Assembly: GCA_019096155.1 (NCBI GenBank)
Contig: JAHCVI010000004.1
Location: forward strand, 2,728,001 to 2,792,000
DNA: 64,000 bases
Reading direction: 5' to 3'
DNA from: Staphylotrichum longicolle
Lineage: Eukaryota; Ascomycota; Sordariomycetes; Sordariales; Chaetomiaceae
A program made the position numbers and the translations under genes. The notes beneath the pieces are model-generated. The model saw nothing but the letters and a program-made list of their open reading frames with translations, was not told the origin of the DNA and made no database searches. Position 1 is the first letter of the stretch, and each line of letters begins with the position of its first letter. Below, piece by piece: positions 1 to 9,888 of the stretch.

Positions 1-947
1 TTTGCGGTAGCATGAACAAAAACAGTGCCCTAATAAATCTAGTCAGTGGTGGGAAAACATAACCCTGGTGTTAGAAAACTCACAATCATGCCTGCATCCG
101 GGATGAAAGAATAGTTGCCGCCTCCAATCTCAGCAATCGACTTCAGCAGACCCGACTGCAGATTGTAGCCGAAGCCAAAGGTGTGAATGGTGGCCGGCAG
201 CGGCTCCATGCTCCGGAGCTTGGGGATGAATCCCTGAGAAGGATTCATATGGTTTGGCAGGCCGTCGGTCAGAACCAGCAACGCGGGGACGCGGCCAGTC
301 GGTCTCGGCTTGCCATCCTCATCACTAAACAAGTTCAGGCCATCGCGGATGCCATGCCACAAGTTCGTCATGTCTTGCGGCCGCATGCCCTCTATCTTCT
401 TGAGTGTCGTGGCTTTGTTGGCCGATGTCATGGGGGTAAGAGGTTGGAGCACCTGCTGCTGTCAGACATGGCTCTTCTTTGATTAAGAGCTGTAACCCGA
501 GCATTGATAGGGGCGGCACACCTTGGCGTTGGATGAAAAGGTGACAATGCCCAGGCGATCTTCGGAATCCAACGTCTCCATGATGGTGCGAGCTGCGTGC
601 TTGACAAGGTCCAAAACTGACAAGCCAGCATCTTCCATTGGCGCAGTGTCCTCCGAGTCGCCCGGCTGGGAAGGCATAGGAGCTGCGATCTGCATACTTC
701 CCGAGACATCAATGGACAAGACAAGATCGCAAGGGACATGTAGCTTGCGGTTTGCGGGCTTTTTGTGCGGCTGGATCTTGACGATAACGCCATGGTCGTA
801 TTCTGAGGCGACGGGATAGAGACGTATGAAGGGCGAATCGCTCTGCTTCTGCTTTTTGAGACCGAGAACCAGCCTCAAGGCGTTCAAGTTCAAGCCCCCT
901 TCGTCCTCGTGGGTGCCATCAGTTATCGGAATCCTCTTAAGAACCAT
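1..947 (-). CDS. von Willebrand factor A (VWA) domain protein, 3' part beyond window
   Basis: Three exons are visible on the minus strand (947-522, 452-84, 29-1) with introns at 453-521 and 30-83. All joins keep the frame, and the gene runs off the left edge. The 274 residues seen form most of a VWA fold. The metal-site motif DVSGS (DxSxS) is at residues 80-84, the MIDAS threonine candidate is in DMTNLW near 171, and the third acidic loop is VLTDG near 205. The last visible exon reads GTVFVHATA, which follows the VWA core in fungal VWA proteins. Cytosolic fungal proteins of this type often carry a C-terminal Vint/Hint-like module, but that part is outside the window, so it is only expectation. 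There is no signal peptide. The ATG at 947 is the first in frame before the conserved region. VWA family assignment is secure; the cellular role is unknown. Confidence 0.85.
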
Positions 948-3179
948 GTTGTCGTCCGCCTGTTGTGGGTAGTTGACTTGGAGTTGACCGCGTTGGTGAG
1001 GTGCGCGACTGAAACCCGATGGACCTGGAGAAATGTGTAAGGTACTTTGGCGGAGAGAGACAGCGCAGCCAAGGTGCGAAGTGAGAAACTGTGAACGACT
1101 CCAGAGTACAGATGCGACCTTGATAATGAAGGTACCTAATTATACTAAGCATCACAGGCACATCCAAACATTGACCGTTGTCAGCCGACGGAATGGCAAA
1201 CTTTGGTTGCCCCGATCTCCCAAGACCAAGGCTGCCTCGTGGGCTTTCCTGTTCAAGAGCCAATCGAGCGACCCCTTTGTGACTTCGTGTATTTGGCTGT
1301 GTGGCGGTACGTCGCCCCACACTGCGGCAGACTAAGCCCTCTCGTGGCTTCCCTCCAGGCCCTTGGGCCGCCCACCCAGCCCCAGTAAGATCTATTGGCA
1401 ATGAAACTGAAGGTCCGGCAATGGACGAACCGAGAACGCTGGCGTCCCTCTCACCGTCTGACACACAGCCGGATTGGGACCGTATTCTCTCCTCTCAATG
1501 AGGGCGGGCCTCCACAGCTGTGGGTAAGGATCACCCAAGGAGGCGAGCCACCGACGGAATCCTTCGACGGTTGTGCGCAACTCTGAAGGAGCTCTGAGGA
1601 GGAATTTATCCTCTGTTGAAGGATTCATCTTCAGATCTTCCTTGCCTCATGCAGGATCTGGCAAACACAATGCCAAACTCCACTTCACAAACCCGCTTGC
1701 AGCCGGCCACAGACTCGGATGCGGAAGAATAAAGTCCCGGGCCTCAAGTTGCAGCGGGTTGAACGCGACGGGACCCGTGGGCCCAGCTGAGCCTCGCCAG
1801 TGGAGCCTGGGCTGCTATGGTGGGGTTGTGTCGCACTGCCGGATCGAGTGGGGCAGGATCGGACATCTTGTGATGCAAGGCTCCCACTCCCACAGAACCA
1901 CCACTCAACAATCAACAGGGCTGACAGGCGCCCTCAATCTCGATTTGCCTTCTCGGAGCACCATGGCCTCACCCGAGATGTCGTGAGGTTTAGGTCGCTA
2001 CTTTACTCTTGCCAACTTAGCTGAGATCTCACTGCCTCTTTCCCTTGTTGTCGCGAGAGTTCCAAGGTGCAGAATCATCGCTGCGCGTGGATGCGAGAAG
2101 CGGCAGAACCAGGCGTAACACAAGCATCTGTGCGACTGCACGCCTGGTTAAAGTTCTGTGAGGCTGTGACGTAGTCACACCCTCAACCGTCATCGCTGAA
2201 TCATGACAATGGAACAATGGACAAAGACTCGCCGAACGCAGTCGAGCTCCAGTTCCGGTCACCAGCAGCCAAACCCAAAACATGTGGTCCGGGAGCAGAG
2301 GATCGAGGCTGGGGAATGACCAGATCGACGATCGGCGCGGCGGCGGCATCACGAACAGTCCCGATCCGCTGCGACAAAGCTACGCCTTCGTTTACCTCTC
2401 GGGTCAAGCCCGATTTTGGCATTTCTAGAATAAGACAGGAAAAGTCTAAAAGTCTGAGATCCTCTCAAGATCAGGGTACAGCACCCCCACTCCGCTCCTG
2501 GCCAACCACACCTGATGTCACACGAGCTGGAGGTCGGAGAATACCGCCTTGCCCCCACGGAGTCCCATTAGCAAATGTTTAAACCTCATGGCATGTGCCT
2601 TCAACCAATCCGGGGTGCATGATAGACTGCGGGGAACCGCGATCAACCCGAGCTAATGCAGCCAGGAGCGCTGCACCAAACCACTCTCGAACCTCTCGTG
2701 TTGCTGGTCTCACGATCCTCGAACGCATCCCGCGACATCCTCGAGCGTTGATTCACCCCGAATTTGCCAGGGGGCAGTCGGTGAGCAGCGTCTGCCTGCG
2801 AAGGGTTCCGACTTGTGCCGCAGCCCGGGGAAGCACCCCGTGGTCGAGCTCTCTTATTCGTCCCAAGAATGAGACAAAGGACGGGAGCGAGGCTCCCCAG
2901 CTCTGACCCAGCACTTTAGGTTACTGCACACCACACCCAGCTGCATGCAAAGTTTGCCACGCAACCCGGACGCAATCAGCAACCAGCAGGAGGTGCAACA
3001 AGAGGTATATCTTGAGTTGCTCCCACTCGTAGCCCGTCCATCACACCCTCTTTTTCCCACACCACCCACATAACCTTTCCTGGTTTCCCAAAACAAGCTT
3101 CTCCAGTCCACCACATTCTTGCTCAAAAGCACCCCACCTCCACACCAACAAACAACAACCTTCGACACCACATATTACA
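948..3179. other. Gene-poor intergenic region, 2.2 kb
   Basis: Several short open frames occur on both strands here (up to 137 codons), but none has domain-like composition, splice signals or a family resemblance, and they overlap one another. The right end (about 2900-3179) becomes C/A- and pyrimidine-rich and looks like the promoter and leader of the microprotein gene that follows. Nothing else recognisable was seen. Confidence 0.6.
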
Positions 3180-3281
3180 ATGTCCGCCTACCAGCCTCGC
3201 TGCTGCCAGTGCGGCGCCATGCTTGTCATCAGCACCTCTTGCAGCCACTGTCACCACACCCAGTGCGGCGACTGTGTCTAA
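3180..3281 (+). CDS. 33-residue cysteine-rich microprotein (zinc-ribbon-like)
   Basis: The ATG at 3180 follows a C/A-rich leader containing AACAAACAACAACC, the kind of leader seen before well translated fungal genes. The 33-residue product has three CxxC pairs: C8-x2-C11, C21-x2-C24 and C29-x2-C32, plus an extra C9 and three histidines (H23, H25, H26). That arrangement suggests a tiny zinc-binding fold, as in short single-domain zinc proteins of sordariomycetes. No specific family is recognised. The TAA at 3279-3281 is followed in the same frame by 79 further open codons to a TGA at 3519-3521, and the extension begins with a basic stretch (VQVKTRAFPFRR). The protein may therefore be longer in relatives, or the stop may be recent. 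Function unknown. Confidence 0.5.
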   Translation: MSAYQPRCCQCGAMLVISTSCSHCHHTQCGDCV

Positions 3282-4235
3282 GTCCAAGTCAAGACGCGCG
3301 CCTTTCCGTTCAGGCGCTTTTCGTTCTACGGTCGACGATATCATGGACGCCGGTCGACGACATTGCCATCTTCAAGAGAGACTGTCGGCTCACGCCAACT
3401 CGACCCACAGTTCAGCAATCAGTCGCTCACTGCGTCAACGACTTGCAAGGCGCGCCCTTTTGCCCTTGAGCTTCCCACAGCAAGGATGGTCCCGACTGGT
3501 CGGCAGCAGCTGACAGCCTGAGACATGGCTGATTGGTCTTCTGAATCCTGCGGTCTCCGACAATGTCCATTTTGACAAGGGATTTCGTTTCTTGGGAGCA
3601 TTTCTTTTCATGCATGGAGTTTGGGATGGTTTCATTTGGTCAAGCTGATACCCTGATACCCCGAGGGGAGGAGGCGGAAGGAAGAAGAGGTTGAGGCGAT
3701 GGATGGTACGGGATGTAGATCGAATATCAACGGCACCAATACCCAATACAGAAAGTTTCCACTGCACCACACGCACGAGATCAGCATTTGAGTAGTAAGT
3801 ACGCCCAAGGTGACACATAAGGCATTCTCTTGTTTCGCGATGTCACTGAGAAGGGCAGCGCCGACAAATGAATCGGTTCACCCACACAGCGGTATTCCCG
3901 CCAGAATAATGCACTCTGATGCTGGATGGCTCTGGCCAGGCAGGCCGCTCAGAGCGGGGTGGGTGAGCCTTTTGAGCCTTGGGTGAGCCTTGTGTGAGGC
4001 CTGGGTGAGCCACCTTCCTTGGCTCACCCTGATCCGTTGGTTGGGAGCGAGGCTGGGCAAGGTGAGCGCGGGCAGGCAGATCAGGCAGGCTGAGTGCTCA
4101 ACATACAAAATGTGGCCGGCCACCCTTTTGGTTCAGCCGCAAGCGGGGCAACTGCCAACGACAGCATCAGCAGTCAAACACAACTCTCCCCTCGTCTCTC
4201 TCCGCACCGCCAAACATCTCCGGCCCAACCTGATC
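3282..4235. other. Intergenic region upstream of the HET gene
   Basis: Apart from the in-frame extension after the microprotein stop (to 3521) and the GGGTGAGCC repeat cluster at 3961-4029, I see no gene-like structure. The 3435-3818 minus frame has no start context or composition supporting it. Confidence 0.5.
3961..4029. repeat. Three direct plus one inverted GGGTGAGCC copies
   Basis: GGGTGAGCC occurs at 3961-3969, 3981-3989 and 4003-4011, and its reverse complement GGCTCACCC is at 4021-4029. The third direct copy and the inverted copy, nine bases apart, could form a 9-bp-stem hairpin. The cluster lies 200-275 bases upstream of the likely HET gene start. It may be a regulatory binding-site array or a small minisatellite; the sequence alone does not decide. 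Confidence 0.7.
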
Positions 4236-6781
4236 ATGGCCTCCTCGTCTGGGGTCTCGTGGCGAAGGCCCCTGAATCTCGAGCACCCGGGCCTGGACTT
4301 CAACCTGCACGGCTTTTGCAACCGCCTAAGCTACGATATCATTGTATTTTGGGCCATAACGTCTTTCTTGCACTCGCTTCCTCTCGCAGTCTGCGGTCTC
4401 GTCTGGCCACACTCGCCTGCTGCCCTGACGGTTACTCAGTGGTGCAGGCAGCGTCACTGGCGATCTGGTTCGGCACGATAACGTTGTCTTGCGACTACCG
4501 CCGAATGTTGGATTTCGGCAACTCCATGTTCGACCACCAGAGATACGGTCGCTGGATCCACCCCTCCATTCCCATCGGCCTGATTAGCTCGAAAAACCTG
4601 ATCACCTGTTGGTTGGTGCGCTTCCAAGAGGTTGTTATTCTGCGAACGGAAATATTCCCGCTTGGGCGCTTCCAGTTTCGAGGTCGAGCCTTGCTGGTCT
4701 TCGGATGGGGGTCGCTTGTTCTTTTGATCGTGCTTTACACTGTACCGTACCCCTCCATCGATCCCAGAAACTGGCCCGGGAGGATATTAAACAGGCTGGC
4801 CCGGCGTTTTATTCTCTGGCCGCTGCTGCGGCGCAGGAAGAAGCGGCGTGACGCACTGTCTGCGACTTGCCTCGGCCCGGGCTGCCCCGATGGTGTGCCG
4901 TTCACATATTCGCCTCTTCAGTCCAGGACAAGCATCAGGCTCCTTGAGATGACCGTCGATTCTCGCACACGGACCGCTATCAGCGCCAACCTGGTTGACT
5001 TTGACATATCGAACGCCCCGCCATTCGAAGCGATCTCGTACCGCTGGGGCGATCCTGCGAAGACACATCACATCCAATTGGGGTGCCGGCTCCCAAGACC
5101 GCTGCGGATTACCCAAAGCGCATATGACGCTCTGTGTGCCGTCACGCCGCTCTGCGGAACAAAATACGTCTGGATCGACTCGATTTGTATCAACCAGGAG
5201 GTGGCGTCAGAGAAGAGCCAACAGATCCCTCTTATGGGCGCCATCTACGGAAGCGCCTCGCTGGTAACCGCCTACATTCCGGATCCCGGCTACGCTATGA
5301 AAGTCAATGTCCACATTACCGGCCTGGCGTGGTCCGAGGTTCTCCTCGGTGCATCCGACGACAAGCCTGCATTTCCAAGATGGGGCGAGTTCCTTCAGCA
5401 GGTCACCTCGCCTGAAGGACTTGTAATGTACGTGGGCCATGACCGAGAATGGCAATTACTCCCCGATCTGGTCTATAATCCTATCTGGGAACGAGCTTGG
5501 ATTGTTCAAGAAACGATATTGGCAAAAAAGTGGCGTCTTCTCTACGGCGACACGTCTATGACTGGCGGCACTCTCCATACGGCCACCACAGTCTATCTCC
5601 GTTGGGAAGCGGTCAAGGATTTGCTGCACCACCAGGAGAACCGTTCCCGTTTCATCGAGAAGCCAACCGCAACCTTTTCACCACTTTTCTATTACAGGTT
5701 ACTGCGTCTCCGCATGGACTCCGGAGAGCAGCCATATCTGATCGAGAACGTCGTCAATTTCTTAGATTCCAAAGCTACAGTGCCAGAGGACAAGGTTTAC
5801 GCTCTCCTTAGCATCAGCTCCGGTCCAGGGTGCGTTTCTCTCCAGCAAAATCTTCAACAAGACGGTCTAATGGCAGAACGGCAACTTTATACCGATCTTG
5901 TTCGACAGGCCTTAGAAGCCGACTCCTTTCTTACATTCTGCATCTCGGGAACGAACCAGCACCCCCGGAAAACAGGTCTTCCGTCTTGGGTTCCAGATCT
6001 ACCCTCGTCCTCCATCAACCTGGCCACGTGCCACTATCATTCACACCCGTTTTCAGCCGGCTCCGCTTGGAAGGCTGAATACGGCTTTAGTCTAGACGGG
6101 AACGAGCTCCGCATACGCGGCGTTATTCTCGACGACGTCCACACTTGTGGATCGCCGATTTTCGACCCTCCCGAGCCCGGCACCCTTGGCGACAATAATG
6201 CAGCCGATGCGGCCATGGACGCGAAAGACCCCACTGATCCCAAGAACATGCTACCTATATGGAGGACCCTTTCGGCCGCAGCCCAATTTGCCCAGCAGCT
6301 CATTCCCGATAAGTATTATATGGGGCGCATGGAGCCCTCGGAAGCATTGTGCAGGACGCTCCTCCAGGACTTTACGGTGGCCCAACAGGACTTGGACGAC
6401 GAGCCAGGGCGTGTGGCCGACGTCATGCGCGTTCTGGCAAAGCTGGCTTCCCTAGACTCAGAGACTCTGGAAGACGTGCAGGCGGTGAGCAAGAGCATGG
6501 AAGGTCTCGATATGAGCTGTTGTGCCGGCATTCTGAAATCACTCATGTTTCGGCAACTCGCTACGACGCGGAAAGGGTACCTCGCCTCTGTCCCCTGGGG
6601 CACGAGGGAAGGCGATGTGGTGTGCATATTTCAGGGCGCTCCGGCACCGTGTGTCTTGCGGCGGGTTGAGGGTGGAGAGCCTAATTGCTATGTTTTTCAT
6701 GGAGAAGCCTACGTCCAAGGCTGGATGCACGGCGAGGCCAGGGACTTGGAGTTGGAGAAGGTTTGGTTTACTTTGAGATGA
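4236..6781 (+). CDS. HET-domain (heterokaryon incompatibility) protein with N-terminal membrane segments
   Basis: The HET domain (PF06985 type) is unmistakable. FEAISYRWGD lies around 5023-5052 and YVWIDSICINQ around 5165-5197. The usual C-terminal block of this family, GEAYVQGWMHGEA, is near 6705-6740. HET proteins trigger cell death or growth arrest when incompatible hyphae fuse. The 5' end is unsettled. The main frame is open from 4094 but has no ATG until 4505. A different frame starts at ATG 4236 and encodes a hydrophobic, membrane-like N-terminus up to about 4430. The two can be joined by a candidate intron 4431-4540 (frame-compatible, weak donor GTTACT), or by one missing base near 4440. 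A second hydrophobic stretch (LLVFGWGSLVLLIVLY) precedes the HET domain, so the protein is probably membrane-anchored. Family call secure; start tentative. Confidence 0.85.
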
Positions 6782-7797
6782 ACAATGGGACACCTGAGCT
6801 TTCCATTTTGACGACGAGTCGGTCAAAACAGGCCAGATTGTCTATCAAAATGAATGATCTGGGCTGGAGTTGAGTCAAAGGAGGGCGGAGGGCGGCTAGA
6901 TAGGGGTGACTTTACGTTGATATGTTTTCGTTCTGTAATGCACACCAGATCACGCACATCTCCGGGTTTCTCTGCCATATCCGTGTTCTCACCTGCCGGG
7001 ACTATGCCTCAGCCCCTGTACAGGACGAACACGGCTTTTCCTGCAATGGAGAAGCGCACCCGCGGCATATACGGTGGCGCGTGTCTCCTAAACAAAAAGG
7101 CCACTACCACTTCTTCAACCATGGCCCGAATATACCAACTGTATCCCTGGTTTTCAAGTAACCGAAGTTTCATCTTCTCGAACTACCCAACGCGGAAAAG
7201 ACCCTTCCTAAACTTCCCGCGTGCAGCCAACTACAGCACTGAGACTTTCTGCCTCATTGTTGATTGTACTTCCTCCAAAGATCCTCTTGAACCCAGCCCT
7301 ACTCCACAGTACTAGATAGGTAGTCTCCAGACCATTCGCTTTTACTTGCCACTTCTCACAATATGTTAGGGACTTCCCAACGGGCCGTGAAGCAAACTTT
7401 AGCCATTTTGTCGGTGAGCCAGTCCATCTTCGACTACTCCACTTGTCGCAACGAAAGTAGAGTCAATGCCGTCTGTCAAGCGAGCAGAAAAACGGATTTG
7501 GATCAGATAAACACTAGCCGCTGGAGAAGAGGACTTAAATCACCAAATGACGGTGATGGGCAGAACAGAAGTGATGGTGTTGCCCCAGAGGTGTGCCGGC
7601 CGAATCGCTGTGTGCAGGTTCGATGGAACAACATCGAGGACAGGCCAGTTGTGGAATCCTCAGTAATGTCTTGATCACTCAAGTTGGCACGTCTTGTAGA
7701 CCTTATCCCATTTTCATTTCCCATATTCCGTGATCCTAATTACAACAAGTTACAACTTCATTCCTCGCATACCCAGGTACCCTCCCGACAACACAAT
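6782..7797. other. Intergenic region between HET gene and thiolase
   Basis: These are the convergent 3' ends of the HET gene (plus) and the thiolase gene (minus). A 153-codon frame at 6854-7315 has no domain-like composition. Nothing else was seen. Confidence 0.6.
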
Positions 7798-9057
7798 TCA
7801 CTCCCTGACGAAAACGCCCGCCATGCCCATGCCCGTGCCAATGCACATGCTCACGACACCGACCTCGCCACCCGTCCGCCCCAGCCCGTGCATCAGCGTG
7901 CTGACCATGCGCGCGCCCGTCGCGCCGAGCGGGTGGCCCAGCGCGATGGCGCCGCCGTCGGGGTTCACCTTGCCCTCCTCCCACGCCTTCTCCAGGCCGA
8001 GCTCGCGCACGCAGTAGATGGCCTGGCTGGCGAACGCCTCGTTGATCTCCCAGCGGTGCACGTCGCCGGTCTCGAGCCCGAACTGGCCCAGCACCTTGGG
8101 GATGGCCAGCGCCGGGCCGATGCCCATCTCGTCGGGCCTGCAGCCCGTCACGGCGGCGCCGACGAACTTGCCCATGATGCTGTCGGCCAGGCCGAGCTGC
8201 GTGGCCGTGCTGCGGCGCATGAGTAGCGTCGCGGCCGCGCCGTCGCTGACCTGGGACGAGTTGCCCGCGGTGCTGGCGCCGTCGGGCTTGAACGCGGGCT
8301 TGAGCTTGGCGAGGGCCTCGAGGGTGGCGCCGGCGCGGATGCCGTCGTCGCGCGTGACGGTGATGGTCTGCTCCTCGCCGACCTTGTTGCCCAGCTTGTC
8401 CGTCTCCTGGAAGCGGGTGGTGACGGGCACGATCTCGGCGTCGAAGTGGCCGGCCTCGCGGGCCGCGGCCGCGCGGCGGTGCGACTCGACGGCGAAGGCG
8501 TCCTGGTCGGCGCGCGAGACGCCGTAGCGCGAGGCGACGTTCTCGCTGGTCAGGCCCATGGGCATGATGCAGTCGAGGGCGTCCTGGACGGGGGACTCGC
8601 GCAGGGCGGGCCAGAGGTCGACAGGGATGGCCTTGGAGGCGTAGTTGCGCGTCATGCTCTCCATGCCGGCGCCGATGCCGACGTCGATCATCTCGGTGCG
8701 GATCTGGGCGGCGACCAGGGCGATGCTCTGCAGGGAGGACGAGCACGCGCGGTTGGTGGTGTAGAGGGAGGTTGTGGACGGGAAGCCGACGTGGTTCATG
8801 GCCATGCGAGCGGCCTTGGACCCGCCCAGCTCGTTGAGCACGACGCCGACGGCGACATCATCGATGGCGGCCGGATCGAGCTGCGGGTTCTTGTCGAGAG
8901 TGGCGCGGAGGACTACCGACAGGAGCTCCTCCGGGTAGGCGTCCTTGAGCTGGCCGCGGTAGGACCGGCAGACGGGGGTGCGGAGGGACGAGACGATGAC
9001 GACGTCCGTGGGCGCCTTGGCCAGCACGGCCTTGATACCTTTCGGGAGAGCGGTCAT
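7798..9057 (-). CDS. 3-ketoacyl-CoA thiolase (acetyl-CoA acyltransferase)
   Basis: The single-exon gene encodes 419 residues, the usual length for fungal 3-ketoacyl-CoA thiolases. The nucleophile cysteine is C105 in TTNRACSSS. The second half carries NEAFASQA, the GHP motif in AIALGHPLGATG and the C-terminal catalytic cysteine in MCIGTGMG. The enzyme cleaves 3-ketoacyl-CoA to acetyl-CoA and a shortened acyl-CoA in beta-oxidation. The ATG at 9057 places the conserved DVVIVSSLRTPV block at about residue 18. The frame stays open upstream to 9288, but that part is not thiolase-like. I see no clear PTS2 signal (R/K-L-x5-H/Q-L) and no C-terminal SKL (the protein ends VFVRE), so peroxisomal location is not shown. 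A biosynthetic acetoacetyl-CoA thiolase is less likely, because the sequence resembles the Pot1-like group. Confidence 0.92.
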   Translation of the reverse strand: MTALPKGIKAVLAKAPTDVVIVSSLRTPVCRSYRGQLKDAYPEELLSVVLRATLDKNPQLDPAAIDDVAVGVVLNELGGSKAARMAMNHVGFPSTTSLYTTNRACSSSLQSIALVAAQIRTEMIDVGIGAGMESMTRNYASKAIPVDLWPALRESPVQDALDCIMPMGLTSENVASRYGVSRADQDAFAVESHRRAAAAREAGHFDAEIVPVTTRFQETDKLGNKVGEEQTITVTRDDGIRAGATLEALAKLKPAFKPDGASTAGNSSQVSDGAAATLLMRRSTATQLGLADSIMGKFVGAAVTGCRPDEMGIGPALAIPKVLGQFGLETGDVHRWEINEAFASQAIYCVRELGLEKAWEEGKVNPDGGAIALGHPLGATGARMVSTLMHGLGRTGGEVGVVSMCIGTGMGMAGVFVRE

Positions 9058-9888
9058 GATGGGGTTGATGGGGAAAAGCGTGGTTGAATCCTTGGGAAAT
9101 GGAAAACGCCTCCGATATAGGCACCGAACTGCTTTCTTCACCAGGGGACCTTCGGCAGTTTGTCTCCGAAGCTCACACGCGAAGACGGAAACGGAAATCA
9201 CTCGACTGAACACAGAACCAACGCCAGGCCAGGGGTATCGTGAATAGTAACAAGGAAGAAAAGAAACAGAAACAGAAGAAAGTCGCAAAATGGAACTAAA
9301 GCCTTGGAACCTCGCCGACGACGTCCTCTTCGGGATAACTCGCGGCCGCGATGTCCCGGTGGGGACGGATGTGTTCCGGCAGTGGAATGGGGGAAAACAC
9401 AGACCCGGAAGGCAAATGGCGGCAATACATTTCGGCAGCGCGGGGTCCCCACCCTGGGGTACCGAGCCCGGATGATCTTAGCGCTTCTTGGCGCGATGAG
9501 TGACAGGCTTCTTCACATCCGTTTCCATCTTCCATCGTGGGGGTGACTGCAACACACACAAGCCAAAGGGGGACTGGATGAGATACCTCCAGCGCAGACA
9601 GGAGTAGATCCCGTCAAAGAACCAGAGACATGCTTTAATTACCCGACGAGCAACCCAAGTCCGAAGCCAGTCTAGAGCTAACCACTGGTCCAATCCTGCA
9701 AGCTTGAACCGAAATCTGACACGGCCGGAAAACCCTCCCCGGAAAGGCAACGCTGTGAACCGTTTTGTCCCCCCCCAAAGAATCCGATAAAACATCAAAC
9801 AAGAACCACTCCAATTTTGTCAGCCTTCCTAACTACTGCAGAGTGACCATGCGCCAGACGCGGCTTAGAAAACCTGGGCCGAAGTCGC
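9058..9888. other. Intergenic region, thiolase promoter side
   Basis: This span holds the upstream region of the thiolase gene and the 3' flank of the coiled-coil gene (both minus). No further gene or structured element was seen. Confidence 0.5.

Noticed and set aside
1573..1986. 137-codon plus frame in the gene-poor left region
   Set aside because: No start context, no splice partners, no protein-like composition; overlapped by frames on both strands.
6854..7315. 153-codon plus frame after the HET gene
   Set aside because: Composition not protein-like and no upstream signals; lies in the 3' flank of the HET gene.
7736..8746. 336-codon minus frame rich in R/G/H
   Set aside because: Out-of-frame copy of the thiolase gene.
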